Assembly (NCBI RefSeq): GCF_904061905.1
Contig: NZ_CAJFCI010000042.1
Span: 17,258 to 81,257, forward strand
Direction of reading: 5' to 3'
Length of the DNA stretch: 64,000 nt
Origin: Zestomonas carbonaria
GTDB taxonomy: Bacteria; Pseudomonadota; Gammaproteobacteria; Pseudomonadales; Pseudomonadaceae
Below the pieces are notes generated by a model. It was not told where the DNA came from, made no database searches, and saw nothing but the letters and a program-made list of their open reading frames with translations. The position numbers were made by a program, and so were the translations under genes. This document shows positions 19,134 through 28,820 of the stretch, in pieces (the stretch's first letter is position 1; the number at the start of each line of letters is the position of its first letter).

Positions 19134-19421
19134 TTAACGCCGGGCCGCCTCGATTACCTCGATATAAGGCTCGGCCTGGCGCTGGTCGCGGATCAGGGCG
19201 GTGAAGTCATTGCCCTTCCCGTCCTTGGCGTTCAGGTCGTAGCCGGCCTCGACGAAGAAGCCGACGAAACGCTCGAAGTCGTCGACGCGCAGGCCGCGAT
19301 AGGCCTTGATCAGCTTGTGCAGCGAAGGCGGCGTGGCGTCCGCCGGCTCGACCGCGAGGAACAGCTTGATCTGCTCGTCGGCGATCTCTTCGCCGATCAC
19401 CTGTTTCTTGTCTTTACGCAT
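19134..19421 (-). CDS. Conserved Pseudomonas protein (PA4642-like)
   Basis: A 95-residue soluble protein, MRKDKKQVIGEEIADEQIK at the start, with LKAYRGLRVDDFERFVGFFVEAGYDLNAKD-like content in the middle (longest clear motif RGLRVDDFERFVGFF). The segment AGYDLNAKDGKGNDF resembles an ankyrin-type turn. It corresponds to a small conserved gene found in this position in Pseudomonas. No function is known to me. It has its own terminator. Confidence 0.75.
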   Translation of the reverse strand: MRKDKKQVIGEEIADEQIKLFLAVEPADATPPSLHKLIKAYRGLRVDDFERFVGFFVEAGYDLNAKDGKGNDFTALIRDQRQAEPYIEVIEAARR

Positions 19422-19503
19422 CGCTCACTCCGGCCGGAATTCTCACAGGGGCGGCAGTTTACCCCCGCCCAGCCCCGGCGCTCAACGCACCCGGCGCGAG
19501 CGC

Positions 19504-19977
19504 TCATGCGAACCGCGCGCGCATCCAGGCGAGATAGGCCGCGACGCCTTCTTCACCCTCGCGTGGCGCCCAAGGGGCCTGTTCGCCTTCGCCGAGCGGG
19601 CGATAGGGCCCTGCCTTGCATTCGAACAGCACGCTATCCGCTTCCAGCACCACCAGGGCATGGAACACACCGGGCGGCAGGTCGACACCGACGCACTCGC
19701 CGCCGGCCGCCAGTTCGCGCGTGCCGGTGAGATTGCCCTGCTCGTCGAAGGTCAGCAGCCCCAGGCGCCCCTTGAGCACCAGCAGGCTCTCCGCCTTGTC
19801 TTCCGACAGGTGCCGGTGCGGCGCGATGTAGGTGTGCGGCTGCAGCCCCACCGCCAGTCGGTGGCAGGGCTCCTCCATGGCGTGGAAGTTGTGGTGCTGG
19901 CGGCCGCGCGGATTGCTCCGGGCCTGGTCGGCCAGCGTGGCGAACAACGCCTGGTCGAGGAAGCGCGGCGCGCTCAT
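19504..19977 (-). CDS. WbuC family cupin-fold metalloprotein
   Basis: A 157-residue protein with one cupin barrel. Metal-binding histidines are visible in HTYIAPHRHLSEDKAE (about residues 48-63) and PPGVFHALVVLE (about residues 101-112). WbuC-type proteins were first noted in O-antigen clusters, but free-standing copies are common in Pseudomonas. The gene starts 3 bp after the stop of the phosphoribosyltransferase gene and is probably co-transcribed with it. The substrate is unknown. Confidence 0.78.
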   Translation of the reverse strand: MSAPRFLDQALFATLADQARSNPRGRQHHNFHAMEEPCHRLAVGLQPHTYIAPHRHLSEDKAESLLVLKGRLGLLTFDEQGNLTGTRELAAGGECVGVDLPPGVFHALVVLEADSVLFECKAGPYRPLGEGEQAPWAPREGEEGVAAYLAWMRARFA

Positions 19978-19980
19978 GGC

Positions 19981-20538
19981 CTACAGCCCTTTCACCGCAT
20001 AGATGCCCGGCGCGTTGCGCCAGTAGCCCTTGTAGTCCATGCCGTAGCCGAAGATGTAGCGATCGACGCACGACAGGCCCACGTAGTCGGCCTTGAGGTC
20101 CGGGCGCGCCTTGCGGTCGTGGTCCTTGTCGATCAGCACGGCGACGTGCACGTTGGCAGCGCCGGCATGCCGGCAGAAGTCGACGATGGCGCCCAGCGTG
20201 TAGCCCTCGTCGAGGATGTCGTCGATGATCAGCACGTCGCGGTCGATGAACGACAGTTCCGGCTTGGCCTTCCAGAACAACTCGCCGCCGGTGACCTCGC
20301 TGCGGTAGCGGGTGGCGTGCAGGTAGGACAGTTCGAGCGGGAAGTTCAGCTTCGGCAGCAGCTTGCCGGCGAAGATCAGGCCGCCGTTCATCACGCAGAA
20401 CACCACCGGGTTGCGCTCGGCCAGTTCGTCGTTGATCGCTGCGGCGATGCGGTCGATGGCCGCCTCGACCTGCGCTTCGGGATACAGACAGTCGGCTTCC
20501 GCCATCACCTGGCGGATGTGGTCGAGATCGACGGGCAT
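19981..20538 (-). CDS. hpt: Hypoxanthine(-guanine) phosphoribosyltransferase
   Basis: Purine-salvage enzyme that joins hypoxanthine or guanine to PRPP. It is 185 residues from the ATG at 20538, which has AGAGGAAA upstream. The PRPP-binding loop VLIIDDILDEGYTLGAI (about residues 102-118) and the late segment GKAPDLKADYVGL-like region with FGYGMDYKGYWRN identify a type I phosphoribosyltransferase of the Hpt group. It is divergent from upp, so two salvage enzymes share one intergenic region. Confidence 0.88.
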   Translation of the reverse strand: MPVDLDHIRQVMAEADCLYPEAQVEAAIDRIAAAINDELAERNPVVFCVMNGGLIFAGKLLPKLNFPLELSYLHATRYRSEVTGGELFWKAKPELSFIDRDVLIIDDILDEGYTLGAIVDFCRHAGAANVHVAVLIDKDHDRKARPDLKADYVGLSCVDRYIFGYGMDYKGYWRNAPGIYAVKGL

Positions 20539-20648
20539 GGCATTTCCTCTCTTGCGGCGGGAGCGGCGCTGCCGGCTTCCGGGGCGTTCGATAAAGGTCG
20601 GCAAAGGTACTGATCCGACCGGGTGCGGGCAAGCCCACCGGTCAATTC

Positions 20649-20673
20649 CCTGTCCCGATGGACAGGATTTTTT
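20649..20673 (+). terminator. Terminator-like hairpin in the upp leader (possible attenuator)
   Basis: The stem CCTGTCC / GGACAGG with loop CGAT is followed by A and T6. It points towards upp, 85 bp before its ATG, in a divergent intergenic region with no upstream plus-strand gene to terminate. That makes attenuation of the upp-uraA transcript, or an orphan terminator, the likely readings. Confidence 0.6.
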
Positions 20674-20757
20674 CGTGACCAGCCGGTCGACGCGGCATCT
20701 GGCATGGCCAATGCTTTACTCTATGGCAATTTTTGCCCGCCCGCCGGAGACCCCGCC

Positions 20758-21396
20758 ATGCCCATCCGAGAGATTCGTCACCCGCTGATCCGCCACAAGC
20801 TCGGCCTGATGCGCCGTGCCGACATCAGCACGAAGAATTTCCGCGAACTCGCCCAGGAAGTGGGCGCCCTGCTCACCTACGAGGCGACCAACGACCTGCC
20901 CCTGGAGCACTACGAGATCCAGGGCTGGGCCGGCCCGGTGCAGGTGGAGAAGATCGCCGGCAAGAAGATCACCGTGGTGCCCATCCTGCGCGCCGGCATC
21001 GGCATGCTCGACGGCGTGCTCAGCCTGATCCCCGGGGCCAAGGTCAGTGCCGTGGGCGTGGCGCGCAACGAGGAAACCCTCGAGGCGCACACCTACCTGG
21101 AGAAGCTGGCGCCGGAAATCGACGAGCGCCTGGCGCTGATCATCGACCCGATGCTGGCCACCGGCGGCTCGATGGTCGCCACCATCGACCTGCTGAAGAA
21201 GGCCGGCTGCAAGGAAATCCGCGCGATGGTGCTGGTCGCCGCGCCAGAGGGCATCCAGGCGGTCGAAAAGGCGCATCCGGACGTGACCATCTTCACCGCC
21301 TCGATCGACCAGCGCCTGAACGAACACGGCTACATCATTCCCGGCCTCGGCGACGCCGGCGACAAGATCTTTGGCACCAAGCAGAAGGACACCTGA
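20758..21396 (+). CDS. upp: Uracil phosphoribosyltransferase
   Basis: Converts uracil and PRPP to UMP in pyrimidine salvage. It is 212 residues, starting [19 protein letters not shown]. It contains [15 protein letters not shown], the PRPP loop [16 protein letters not shown] (residues about 128-143) and the C-terminal uracil-binding segment [19 protein letters not shown]. The ATG at 20758 follows GGAGA. uraA begins 4 bp after its stop codon, so uptake and phosphoribosylation are coupled in one operon. Confidence 0.97.
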   Translation: MPIREIRHPLIRHKLGLMRRADISTKNFRELAQEVGALLTYEATNDLPLEHYEIQGWAGPVQVEKIAGKKITVVPILRAGIGMLDGVLSLIPGAKVSAVGVARNEETLEAHTYLEKLAPEIDERLALIIDPMLATGGSMVATIDLLKKAGCKEIRAMVLVAAPEGIQAVEKAHPDVTIFTASIDQRLNEHGYIIPGLGDAGDKIFGTKQKDT

Positions 21397-21399
21397 TCC

Positions 21400-22674
21400 A
21401 TGGACGAATTCAAGGACCCGCTCTGGCGGCAGGTGGTCGCCGGCGCGCAGATGCTCTTCGTCGCCTTCGGCGCCCTGGTACTGATGCCGCTGATCACCGG
21501 CCTCGACCCCAACGTCGCGCTGTTCACCGCCGGTCTCGGCACCCTGCTGTTCCAGATGGTCACCGGCCGCCAGGTTCCTGTGTTCCTGGCCTCGTCGTTC
21601 GCCTTCATCACCCCGATCATCCTCGCCAAGGGCCAGTTCGGCCTGGCCGCGACCATGGGCGGGGTGGTCGCCGCGGGCTTCGTCTACACCTTCCTGGGCC
21701 TGGCGGTGAAGATCAAGGGCACCGGCTTCATCGACCGTCTGCTGCCACCGGTGGTGATCGGCCCGGTGATCATCTCCATCGGCCTGGCCATGGCGCCGAT
21801 CGCCGCCAACATGGCGATGGGCAAGGCCGGCGACGGCACCGAGCTGATCCCCTACGACACCGCCATGTGGATCTCCATGCCGGCGCTGCTCATCACCCTG
21901 ATCGTCGCGGTGTTCGGCAAGGGCTTCTTCCGCCTGGTGCCGATCATCAGCGGGGTGCTGGTGGGCTTCGCCCTGTCGTTCTATTTCGGCGTGGTGGACA
22001 CCGCCAAGATCGCCGCCGCGCCGTGGATCGAGCTGCCGAAGTTCACCGCTCCGGAGTTCAACTGGCAGGCGATCCTGTTCATCGTCCCGGTGGCCCTGGC
22101 GCCGGCCATCGAGCACATCGGCGGGGTGATCGCGGTAGGCAGCGTGACCGGTCGCAACTACCTGAAGAAGCCCGGCCTGCACCGCACCCTGCTCGGCGAC
22201 GGCCTGGCCACCTCTTCTGCCGGCCTGTTCGGCGGCCCGCCGAACACCACCTACGCGGAAGTCACCGGCGCGGTGATGCTGACCAAGAACTACAACCCGA
22301 AGATCATGACCTGGGCGGCGATCTTCGCCATCGGCCTGGCGTTCATCGGCAAGTTCGGCGCCATCCTGCAGAGCATCCCGGTGCCGGTGATGGGCGGCAT
22401 CCTCTGCCTGCTGTTCGGCTCCATCGCCGCAGTGGGCATGAACACCATGATCCGCCACCAGGTGGACCTGGCCGAGGCACGCAACCTGGTGATCGTCTCG
22501 GTGACCCTGGTGTTCGGCATCGGCGGCATGCTGGTCGGCACCGGCACCGGCCAGGACGATTTCGGCCTCAAGGGCATCGCTCTGTGCGCCATCGTCGCCA
22601 TCGCCCTCAACCTGCTGCTGCCGGGCCACCAGACCTGGAAGCACAAGGCGCCGGACGAAGCGCCGGATATCTGA
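21400..22674 (+). CDS. uraA: Uracil permease (NCS2 family)
   Basis: Proton-coupled uracil importer of the inner membrane, 424 residues with about 14 membrane segments. Family signatures are QMVTGRQVPVFLASSFAFI, IVPVALAPAIEHIGGVIAVG and GLFGGPPNTTYAEVTGA, the NCS2 substrate region with its conserved glutamate in E-H-I-G. It is translated from an operon with upp. No clear terminator is seen; a repeat cluster follows. Confidence 0.95.
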   Translation: MDEFKDPLWRQVVAGAQMLFVAFGALVLMPLITGLDPNVALFTAGLGTLLFQMVTGRQVPVFLASSFAFITPIILAKGQFGLAATMGGVVAAGFVYTFLGLAVKIKGTGFIDRLLPPVVIGPVIISIGLAMAPIAANMAMGKAGDGTELIPYDTAMWISMPALLITLIVAVFGKGFFRLVPIISGVLVGFALSFYFGVVDTAKIAAAPWIELPKFTAPEFNWQAILFIVPVALAPAIEHIGGVIAVGSVTGRNYLKKPGLHRTLLGDGLATSSAGLFGGPPNTTYAEVTGAVMLTKNYNPKIMTWAAIFAIGLAFIGKFGAILQSIPVPVMGGILCLLFGSIAAVGMNTMIRHQVDLAEARNLVIVSVTLVFGIGGMLVGTGTGQDDFGLKGIALCAIVAIALNLLLPGHQTWKHKAPDEAPDI

Positions 22675-22711
22675 TCCTGCAGGGGCTCTTTTCTGGGGCC
22701 CCGCGTTTTTA

Positions 22712-22780
22712 CTGGGTCCCCGCGTTCGCGGGGATGACACTCCAATTCCAACCGTCATTCCCGCGAACGCGGGAATCCAG
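22712..22780. repeat. Inverted pair of TCATTCCCGCG-type repeats after uraA
   Basis: CTGGGTCCCCGCGTTCGCGG on the left faces CCGTCATTCCCGCGAACGCG on the right. It belongs to the same family as the pair at 9.85 kb. Confidence 0.85.
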
Positions 22781-22785
22781 CAAAG

Positions 22786-22852
22786 GTAGGGTGGGCTTCA
22801 GCCCACCAAGCTCCTGTCCAGACCCCTCTGGTGGGCTGAAGCCCACCCTATA
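22786..22852. repeat. Inverted TAGGGTGGGCTTCAGCCCACC repeat
   Basis: TAGGGTGGGCTTCAGCCCAC and its reverse complement GTGGGCTGAAGCCCACCCTA are separated by about 22 bp. Each arm is itself palindromic (GGGCTTCAGCCC), so a double-hairpin structure is expected. It directly abuts the repeat pair to its left. Confidence 0.85.
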
Positions 22853-22875
22853 TTGCGGTTCACCACCTCGCGGAC

Positions 22876-24249
22876 TCAGCCCTGGCTGCCCACGACCGCG
22901 CTCCGCAACGCGGCCGAACCACCGTCGCCCACGCTCCACTGCTGCAAGCGCACCACGCTCTCCCGATAGGGCTTCAGGCCCTTGGCCAGCAGCACGATCG
23001 AACAACCCACCGCCAGCGTGGTGACGATCAGCAGCGAATAGCGCAGCGCATCGTCGTAGCCGAACACGTAGTCGGTGACCAGCGCCACCGCCGTCGGGCC
23101 GATGCCCAGGCCGATCAGGGTGATGACGAACAGGTAGATGGCCGAAGCCTGGCCGCGCATGGAGTTGGGCATGATCTCCTGGATCGCCGCCGGCGCCACG
23201 CCGAACGGCATGCTGAGGAAGAAGGTCGCCGGCGCCAGCATCACGGCGGCCGCGATGGCGTTGTCCGCCAGGGGGAACAGCAGCACCGAGGGCAAGGCGC
23301 CGATGGCGGCATACAGGCCGACGCGCATATTGGCGTCGCTACGCCCGCGCTTGGCCATCCAGTCTGCCAGGCGGCCGCCGCAGACGATGCCGAGGCAGCC
23401 GAACACCGCGACGATGCTGCCGTAGACCACGCCGACGTGGCCGGCGTCCCAGCCATAGGTGCGGATGAAGAAGGTCGGCACCCAGGCCGCGCTGCCGTAG
23501 CCGGCGAAGGCCAGGCCGGCGAAACCGAGGTTGTGGCAGACCACGGTGCGGCGGTTGCTGCGGATATAGCGGCCGACCTCGGCCAGCGGCACCGCGACAC
23601 CGGCACCGACGCCACGGCGCTTCGGTTCGTGCACGGCCAGCAGCAGCAGGGTGAACAGTATTCCGGCGGCGCCGAGAATCAGGAAGATCAACTGCCACGG
23701 GCGCACTTCGCCGAGCAGCGGCAGCACCACGTCACCCTGCGCCGAAGCGAACTTGATCACCAGCCCGCCGAGCAGGAAGGCGATGCCCGAGCCCAGGTAG
23801 ACGCCCATCCCGTACACCGCCATCGCCGTGGCACGGCGCTCGCTGGGGAAGCTGTCGGCGATCAGCGAGTAGGCCGCCGGCGACAGCGCCGCTTCGCCGA
23901 CGCCGACACCGATGCGGCAGAACAGGAACTGCCAGTATTGCTTGGCCATGCCGCAGGCCGCGGTGGCGGCGCTCCAGAACAGCACGCCGATGGCGATCAG
24001 CCCGCGCCGGCTCCTGGTGTCGGCCAGGCGGCCGAGGGGAATACCGCAAACGGTGTAGAACAGGGCGAAGGACAAGCCCATCAGCAGGCTCATCTGGGTG
24101 TCGCTGATCACCAGGTCGCGGCGGATGGGGCCGACCAGCAGGTTGAGGATCTGCCGGTCGATGAAGCTGAGGATGTAGGCGACCATCAGGATGGTCACGG
24201 TGGTCCACGCGGATAGGCTCGAGGGGTAGGCGCTATTGTTATTGTTCAC
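22876..24249 (-). CDS. MFS transporter (spinster-like)
   Basis: A 457-residue inner-membrane transporter with 12 predicted helices. Signature stretches are LSFIDRQILNLLVGPIRRDL, GRLADTRSRRGLIAIGV between TM2 and TM3, and CRIGVGVGEAALSPAAYSLI in TM4, the pattern of the spinster/glycerol-phosphate-like branch. I chose a GTG start (MNNNNSAYPSS) at 24249 because GAGGAG lies 8 bases upstream; the longer frame lacks a site. The substrate cannot be predicted. It stands alone between uraA and hemH. Confidence 0.85.
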   Translation of the reverse strand: MNNNNSAYPSSLSAWTTVTILMVAYILSFIDRQILNLLVGPIRRDLVISDTQMSLLMGLSFALFYTVCGIPLGRLADTRSRRGLIAIGVLFWSAATAACGMAKQYWQFLFCRIGVGVGEAALSPAAYSLIADSFPSERRATAMAVYGMGVYLGSGIAFLLGGLVIKFASAQGDVVLPLLGEVRPWQLIFLILGAAGILFTLLLLAVHEPKRRGVGAGVAVPLAEVGRYIRSNRRTVVCHNLGFAGLAFAGYGSAAWVPTFFIRTYGWDAGHVGVVYGSIVAVFGCLGIVCGGRLADWMAKRGRSDANMRVGLYAAIGALPSVLLFPLADNAIAAAVMLAPATFFLSMPFGVAPAAIQEIMPNSMRGQASAIYLFVITLIGLGIGPTAVALVTDYVFGYDDALRYSLLIVTTLAVGCSIVLLAKGLKPYRESVVRLQQWSVGDGGSAALRSAVVGSQG

Positions 24250-24394
24250 TGGCACTCTCCTCGCCCCGCTTGCACGAGGCGTAGCGGTTAAAAGTGGTAC
24301 CAGCTTAGGCCGATATAAGCCCCGTTTAGCATTCCGCTCGGCAACTATCAGCAACCTGAATCGACAGGCTAGCCTTCCACGAATGACCGAAAGG

Positions 24395-25423
24395 TCACAG
24401 TTCCCCGTCGGCCCTCTCGGCCAGCCGGGCCAGCGCGCTCACCCACCCTGCCTGGCTGTTCAGGCAGGGGATCAACTGCAACTGCTCTCCACCGGCTTCC
24501 TCGAACTGCTCGCGGCCGCGCATGCCGATCTCCTCGAGCGTCTCGATGCAGTCGGCGACGAACGCCGGGCACATCACCAGCACCTTCTTCGCCCCCTGCC
24601 GGGCCAGTTCGTCGAGACGCGCCTCGGTGTAGGGCTCGATCCACTTGTCTCGGCCCAGGCGCGACTGGAAGGACACCGACCACTGCTCCGGACGCAAGCC
24701 GACGCGCTCGGCGAACAGTTCCGCGGTGCGCAGGCACTGGCTGCGGTAACAGAGCGCCAGCACCTCCGGCCGCACGCCGTGACTGCTGGCCGAGCGCAGA
24801 TCGTGGTGCGCGTCCAGAGGCTTGACCAGCTTGCGGATATGCCGTTCCGGCAGGCCGTGGAAGCTCAGCAGCAAGTGATCGAAGTCTTCCGCCAAGTAGG
24901 TACGGGCGCTGGCCGCCAGGGCATCGAGGTATTCCGGCTGGTCGTAGAACGGCGGCAGCACGCTGACCTCCAGCGGCAGGCTCCGCGCCTCGATCACCCG
25001 TCGCACCTCGGCGATGGCCGTGGTGGTGGTGCTCTCGGCGAACTGGGGATAGAGCGGCGCCAGGGTCACCCGCTTGACGCCTTGCCCGGCCAGCCCGAGC
25101 AGCGCCCGCTCGATGGATGGTTCACCGTAGCGCATCGCCAGCTCCACCGGCCCATGCGGCCAGTGCGAGCGCATCGCCTCCTGCAACTGGCGGCTGATGA
25201 CGATCAGCGGCGAACCCTCGGGCCACCAGATCGACGCATAGGCATGCGCCGACTGCGCGGGACGCTTGAGCAGGATCAGCGACACCAGCAGGCGACGCAG
25301 CGGCCAGGGCAGGTCGACCACGTAGGGGTCCATGAGGAACTGGTCGAGATAGCGGCGCACGTCGGCGACGTCGGTGGAAGCAGGCGAACCCAGGTTGACG
25401 AGCAGCAGGGCGTGATCGGTCAT
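24395..25423 (-). CDS. hemH: Ferrochelatase
   Basis: Last enzyme of heme synthesis, inserting Fe2+ into protoporphyrin IX at the inner membrane face. It is 342 residues, with [20 protein letters not shown] at the N-terminus and the active-site histidine H189 in [15 protein letters not shown]. The conserved glutamate region is [15 protein letters not shown]. Start and length are standard. It follows the TIGR01777 gene by 12 bp in the same direction and is likely co-transcribed with it. Confidence 0.96.
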   Translation of the reverse strand: MTDHALLLVNLGSPASTDVADVRRYLDQFLMDPYVVDLPWPLRRLLVSLILLKRPAQSAHAYASIWWPEGSPLIVISRQLQEAMRSHWPHGPVELAMRYGEPSIERALLGLAGQGVKRVTLAPLYPQFAESTTTTAIAEVRRVIEARSLPLEVSVLPPFYDQPEYLDALAASARTYLAEDFDHLLLSFHGLPERHIRKLVKPLDAHHDLRSASSHGVRPEVLALCYRSQCLRTAELFAERVGLRPEQWSVSFQSRLGRDKWIEPYTEARLDELARQGAKKVLVMCPAFVADCIETLEEIGMRGREQFEEAGGEQLQLIPCLNSQAGWVSALARLAERADGEL

Positions 25424-25435
25424 GCGCAGTCCTAG

Positions 25436-26338
25436 TCAATGCGGGCCCACTATGCTGGCCAGGGCCCGGTCCAAATCGCTGTAGTGAAAGATGAAACCAG
25501 CCGCCTCGAGGCGCGACGGCACCGCACGTTGGCCCCCCAGCAGCAGGCCGGACAACTCGCCCAACGCCACCTTCAGGACCAGCGCCGGCACCGGCAGCAA
25601 CGCCGGGCGATGCAGCGCGCGGCCGAGCTCGCGGGCGAACGCCTTGTTGCGAACCGGCTGCGGCGCGCAGGCATTATAGGGACCCTCGGCCTCTTCATGG
25701 CGCAGGAGAAAATCTATCGCAGCGATTTCATCGTCCAGGTGGATCCACGGCATCCACTGCCGGCCGTTGCCGATCGGCCCGCCCAGGCCCAGGCGGAACG
25801 GCGGCAGCAGGCGCTTGAGGAACCCGCCGTCACGCGCCAGCACCAGACCGGTGCGCAACAGCACCACGCGGATGCCCAGCTCGCCCGCTCTTTGTGCACT
25901 CTCCTCCCAGGCCACGCACAATTGGCTGGCAAAATCCTCGCTGACCGGCGGCATGTCCTCTTTCAGTTCACGCTCGCCGCCATCGCCGTACCAACCCACC
26001 GCCGAACCGGAAATCAGCACCGCCGGCCGCTGCCCACGGCTGCCCAGCCAGGCCACCAGTTGCTCGGTGAGCGTGATCCGGCTGGCCCACAACGTGCTCT
26101 TGCGCTTGTGCGTCCAGGGCCGGTCGGCGATCGGCGCACCGGCCAGGTTGACCACCGCGTCCAGCGGCTCGTCGCCCAGCTCCTCCAGGCGCCCGATGCC
26201 ACGCACCGCCGCCCCGCAGAGGCTGGCCACCTGCTGCGGCCGGCGGCTCCAGACCGTCAGCCGATGCCCCTGGGCCAGCCAGTGCCGGCACAGCCCCCGG
26301 CCGATCAGGCCCGTTCCACCCGTCAACAAGATATGCAT
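25436..26338 (-). CDS. TIGR01777 family epimerase-like protein
   Basis: A 300-residue atypical SDR related to YfcH. The N-terminal nucleotide motif is LLTGGTGLIGRGLCRHWL, followed by VNLAGAPIADRPWT, ISGSAVGWYGDGG and a C-terminal DUF1731 region (LLPVPALVLKVALGELSGLL, then QRAVPSRLEAAGFIF). The start has GAGGAGG upstream. The gene is paired with hemH as in other Pseudomonas. The biochemical function is not established; sugar-nucleotide epimerase activity is only implied by the fold. Confidence 0.9.
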   Translation of the reverse strand: MHILLTGGTGLIGRGLCRHWLAQGHRLTVWSRRPQQVASLCGAAVRGIGRLEELGDEPLDAVVNLAGAPIADRPWTHKRKSTLWASRITLTEQLVAWLGSRGQRPAVLISGSAVGWYGDGGERELKEDMPPVSEDFASQLCVAWEESAQRAGELGIRVVLLRTGLVLARDGGFLKRLLPPFRLGLGGPIGNGRQWMPWIHLDDEIAAIDFLLRHEEAEGPYNACAPQPVRNKAFARELGRALHRPALLPVPALVLKVALGELSGLLLGGQRAVPSRLEAAGFIFHYSDLDRALASIVGPH

Positions 26339-26531
26339 GGCATCCTCCTCGCATGGCCTAGGCTGAATAAAGAAAAGCGTGGTTCATGAAGCCATCGCGT
26401 GCCTTTTTTCGGACGATCCAACGTCCAGAATGGTAGAGGTGCGAAATAAAGCCGAATCGGCACCGAGCTCCACAACACGCACCCAGGGAACCTGTCTAAA
26501 ACGTAGCCGGATGCATGAGGTAACGAGGTAG

Positions 26532-27521
<990 letters not shown>

Positions 27522-27550
27522 GCCGAGTCACAGCGGATGCGCGGGGGATG

Positions 27551-27580
27551 AAAAAACCGGGCGCGAAGCCCGGTTTTTTT
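27551..27580. terminator. Rho-independent terminator after the renalase-like gene
   Basis: The stem AACCGGGC / GCCCGGTT has an A6 run before it and T7 after it, 30 bp beyond the stop codon. Confidence 0.92.
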
Positions 27581-27905
27581 GGCGCGGGGCTTGAGAGGTC
27601 TTCCAGCCGGTCGTTTCAACGAGCGGGGGTAGGCAGAACGTTATCCAGCCTATGACCTGGCCACTTGCCGTTCGGCGCAGTCCCGCACCGGCCGGGCATC
27701 TGGAAAGCCAGATACGGGCAGCATGTACTGGCCTGTCGCTGGACGATCCCTAGCCGGAAATGCCGCTTTCTCCCCCACTCATCGCACGCGGACCTGCAAA
27801 TAGTTGGAACTTGAAGCATCCTGTCCCGTCTGTGGAGAGTTGCCGCCAAGCGGCAACCCGCAAATCGAACGGAGGGCCCCACGGCCCATTGACTCAAGGA
27901 CTCCC
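27581..27905. other. Upstream region of ecotin, no gene
   Basis: About 325 bp without a supported gene. It holds a small perfect hairpin, GTTGCCGC CAA GCGGCAAC (27839-27857), about 50 bp before the ecotin start codon. The only open frames are short, on the minus strand or from non-standard starts, and show no family features. Confidence 0.6.
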
Positions 27906-28382
27906 ATGAAAAACACCAAACCGACCCTGGCCATCCTCGCCTGCCTCCTGCCCCTGAGCGCCTGCGCCGCGACGCCGGAAGCGCTCAAGCCCTACCCATC
28001 GGCCCCCGAAGGCTACAACCGCCACGTGATCGACCTGCCGGCCAAGCCCAACGAAGCCGACCACAAGGTCGAAATCATCGCCGGCAAGACCCTGGAAGTG
28101 GACTGCAACACCCACCGGCTGGGCGGCGAATGGCAGGAAAAGACCGTCCAGGGCTGGGGCTACAACTACTACGAACTGAGCAAGGTCGGCCCCGCCGCCA
28201 GCACCCTGATGGCCTGCCCGGACAACAGCCGCCGACAAGCCTTCGTGCCGGTAGGCGGCGAAACCTTCCTGGTTCGCTACAACAGCAAGCTGCCAGTGGT
28301 GATCTACGCGCCCGAGGATGTGGAAGTGCGCTATCGGGTCTGGTCTGCGCCGGAAACCAGCGAAACCGCCCAGCGCCAATAA
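27906..28382 (+). CDS. eco: Ecotin, periplasmic serine protease inhibitor
   Basis: A 158-residue inhibitor of trypsin-fold proteases such as neutrophil elastase; ecotins act as dimers in the periplasm. The mature part follows E. coli ecotin closely: [27 protein letters not shown] and [20 protein letters not shown]. The disulfide pair maps to C67 and C104. In the reactive loop STLMACPD the P1 position is Leu101 and P1' is Met102 (E. coli has Met-Met). The leader [20 protein letters not shown] could be cut by signal peptidase I after ACA, or processed as a lipoprotein at LSAC. Its location differs from that in P. aeruginosa. Confidence 0.93.
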   Translation: MKNTKPTLAILACLLPLSACAATPEALKPYPSAPEGYNRHVIDLPAKPNEADHKVEIIAGKTLEVDCNTHRLGGEWQEKTVQGWGYNYYELSKVGPAASTLMACPDNSRRQAFVPVGGETFLVRYNSKLPVVIYAPEDVEVRYRVWSAPETSETAQRQ

Positions 28383-28688
28383 GGCGCTGGCCAGAGCTGA
28401 ACAAAGTTTCACCACCATCGGTTCTTCCACGGTGGTGTGGCGGTGCTCCTCGGGCATCTCGCCGGCCAACGCGACGAAGCTATGCCGCGGCCGGCGATGA
28501 TCCAGCCCAAGGTGTTGAGAATGCCGTTGCAGGTCAGCACCGAGGATGGTCGAGCAAAGCACCTTGCCTTATTGACTGATCACATTCTTGAAGGGCGGCA
28601 GGTAAGCAGAGTGTCATCTGCCGCCACTTGCTGAATCAGATCAACATGGTGAGGCATCGAGCCTTGCCTGGAACCTCTTCCCTGGTTC
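28383..28688. other. Gene-free stretch before a MITE-like element
   Basis: About 300 bp with several short overlapping open frames on both strands, none with a ribosome site or recognisable family. Frames shift repeatedly, so a decayed gene remnant is possible but I cannot name it. The inverted words CACCACCATCGG and CCACGGTGGTG occur near 28410-28435. Confidence 0.4.
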
Positions 28689-28818
28689 TGTACGAAAAGT
28701 CGTCGAGCGAAGGTCGGGCAAGGCGAAAAGAGGCGAGGAGGCGGAGTTTACGGCTGTAAATGAGCACTCCGAGCCTCTTTTTAACGCAGCATCACCGAGC
28801 GCAGGCACTTTTCGTACA
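28689..28818. mobile_element. MITE-like palindromic element with TGTACGAAAAGT termini
   Basis: A 130-bp unit bounded by perfect 12-bp terminal inverted repeats, TGTACGAAAAGT (28689-28700) and ACTTTTCGTACA (28807-28818). Inside is a second imperfect palindrome: AAAAGAGGCGAGGAG on the left, AGCCTCTTTTT on the right, around TTTACGGCTGTAAA. It has no coding capacity. It ends two bases from the pagL stop codon. Size, termini and lack of a transposase fit a non-autonomous MITE or an IS end pair. The parent element is not identified. Confidence 0.65.
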
Positions 28819-28820
28819 CA

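Noticed and set aside
27616..27897. Minus-strand open frame of 93 codons before ecotin
   Set aside because: No ribosome site, no family similarity, and it overlaps the likely ecotin control region.
28689..28818. Complete insertion sequence
   Set aside because: Only 130 bp, with inverted ends but no transposase frame; called MITE-like instead.
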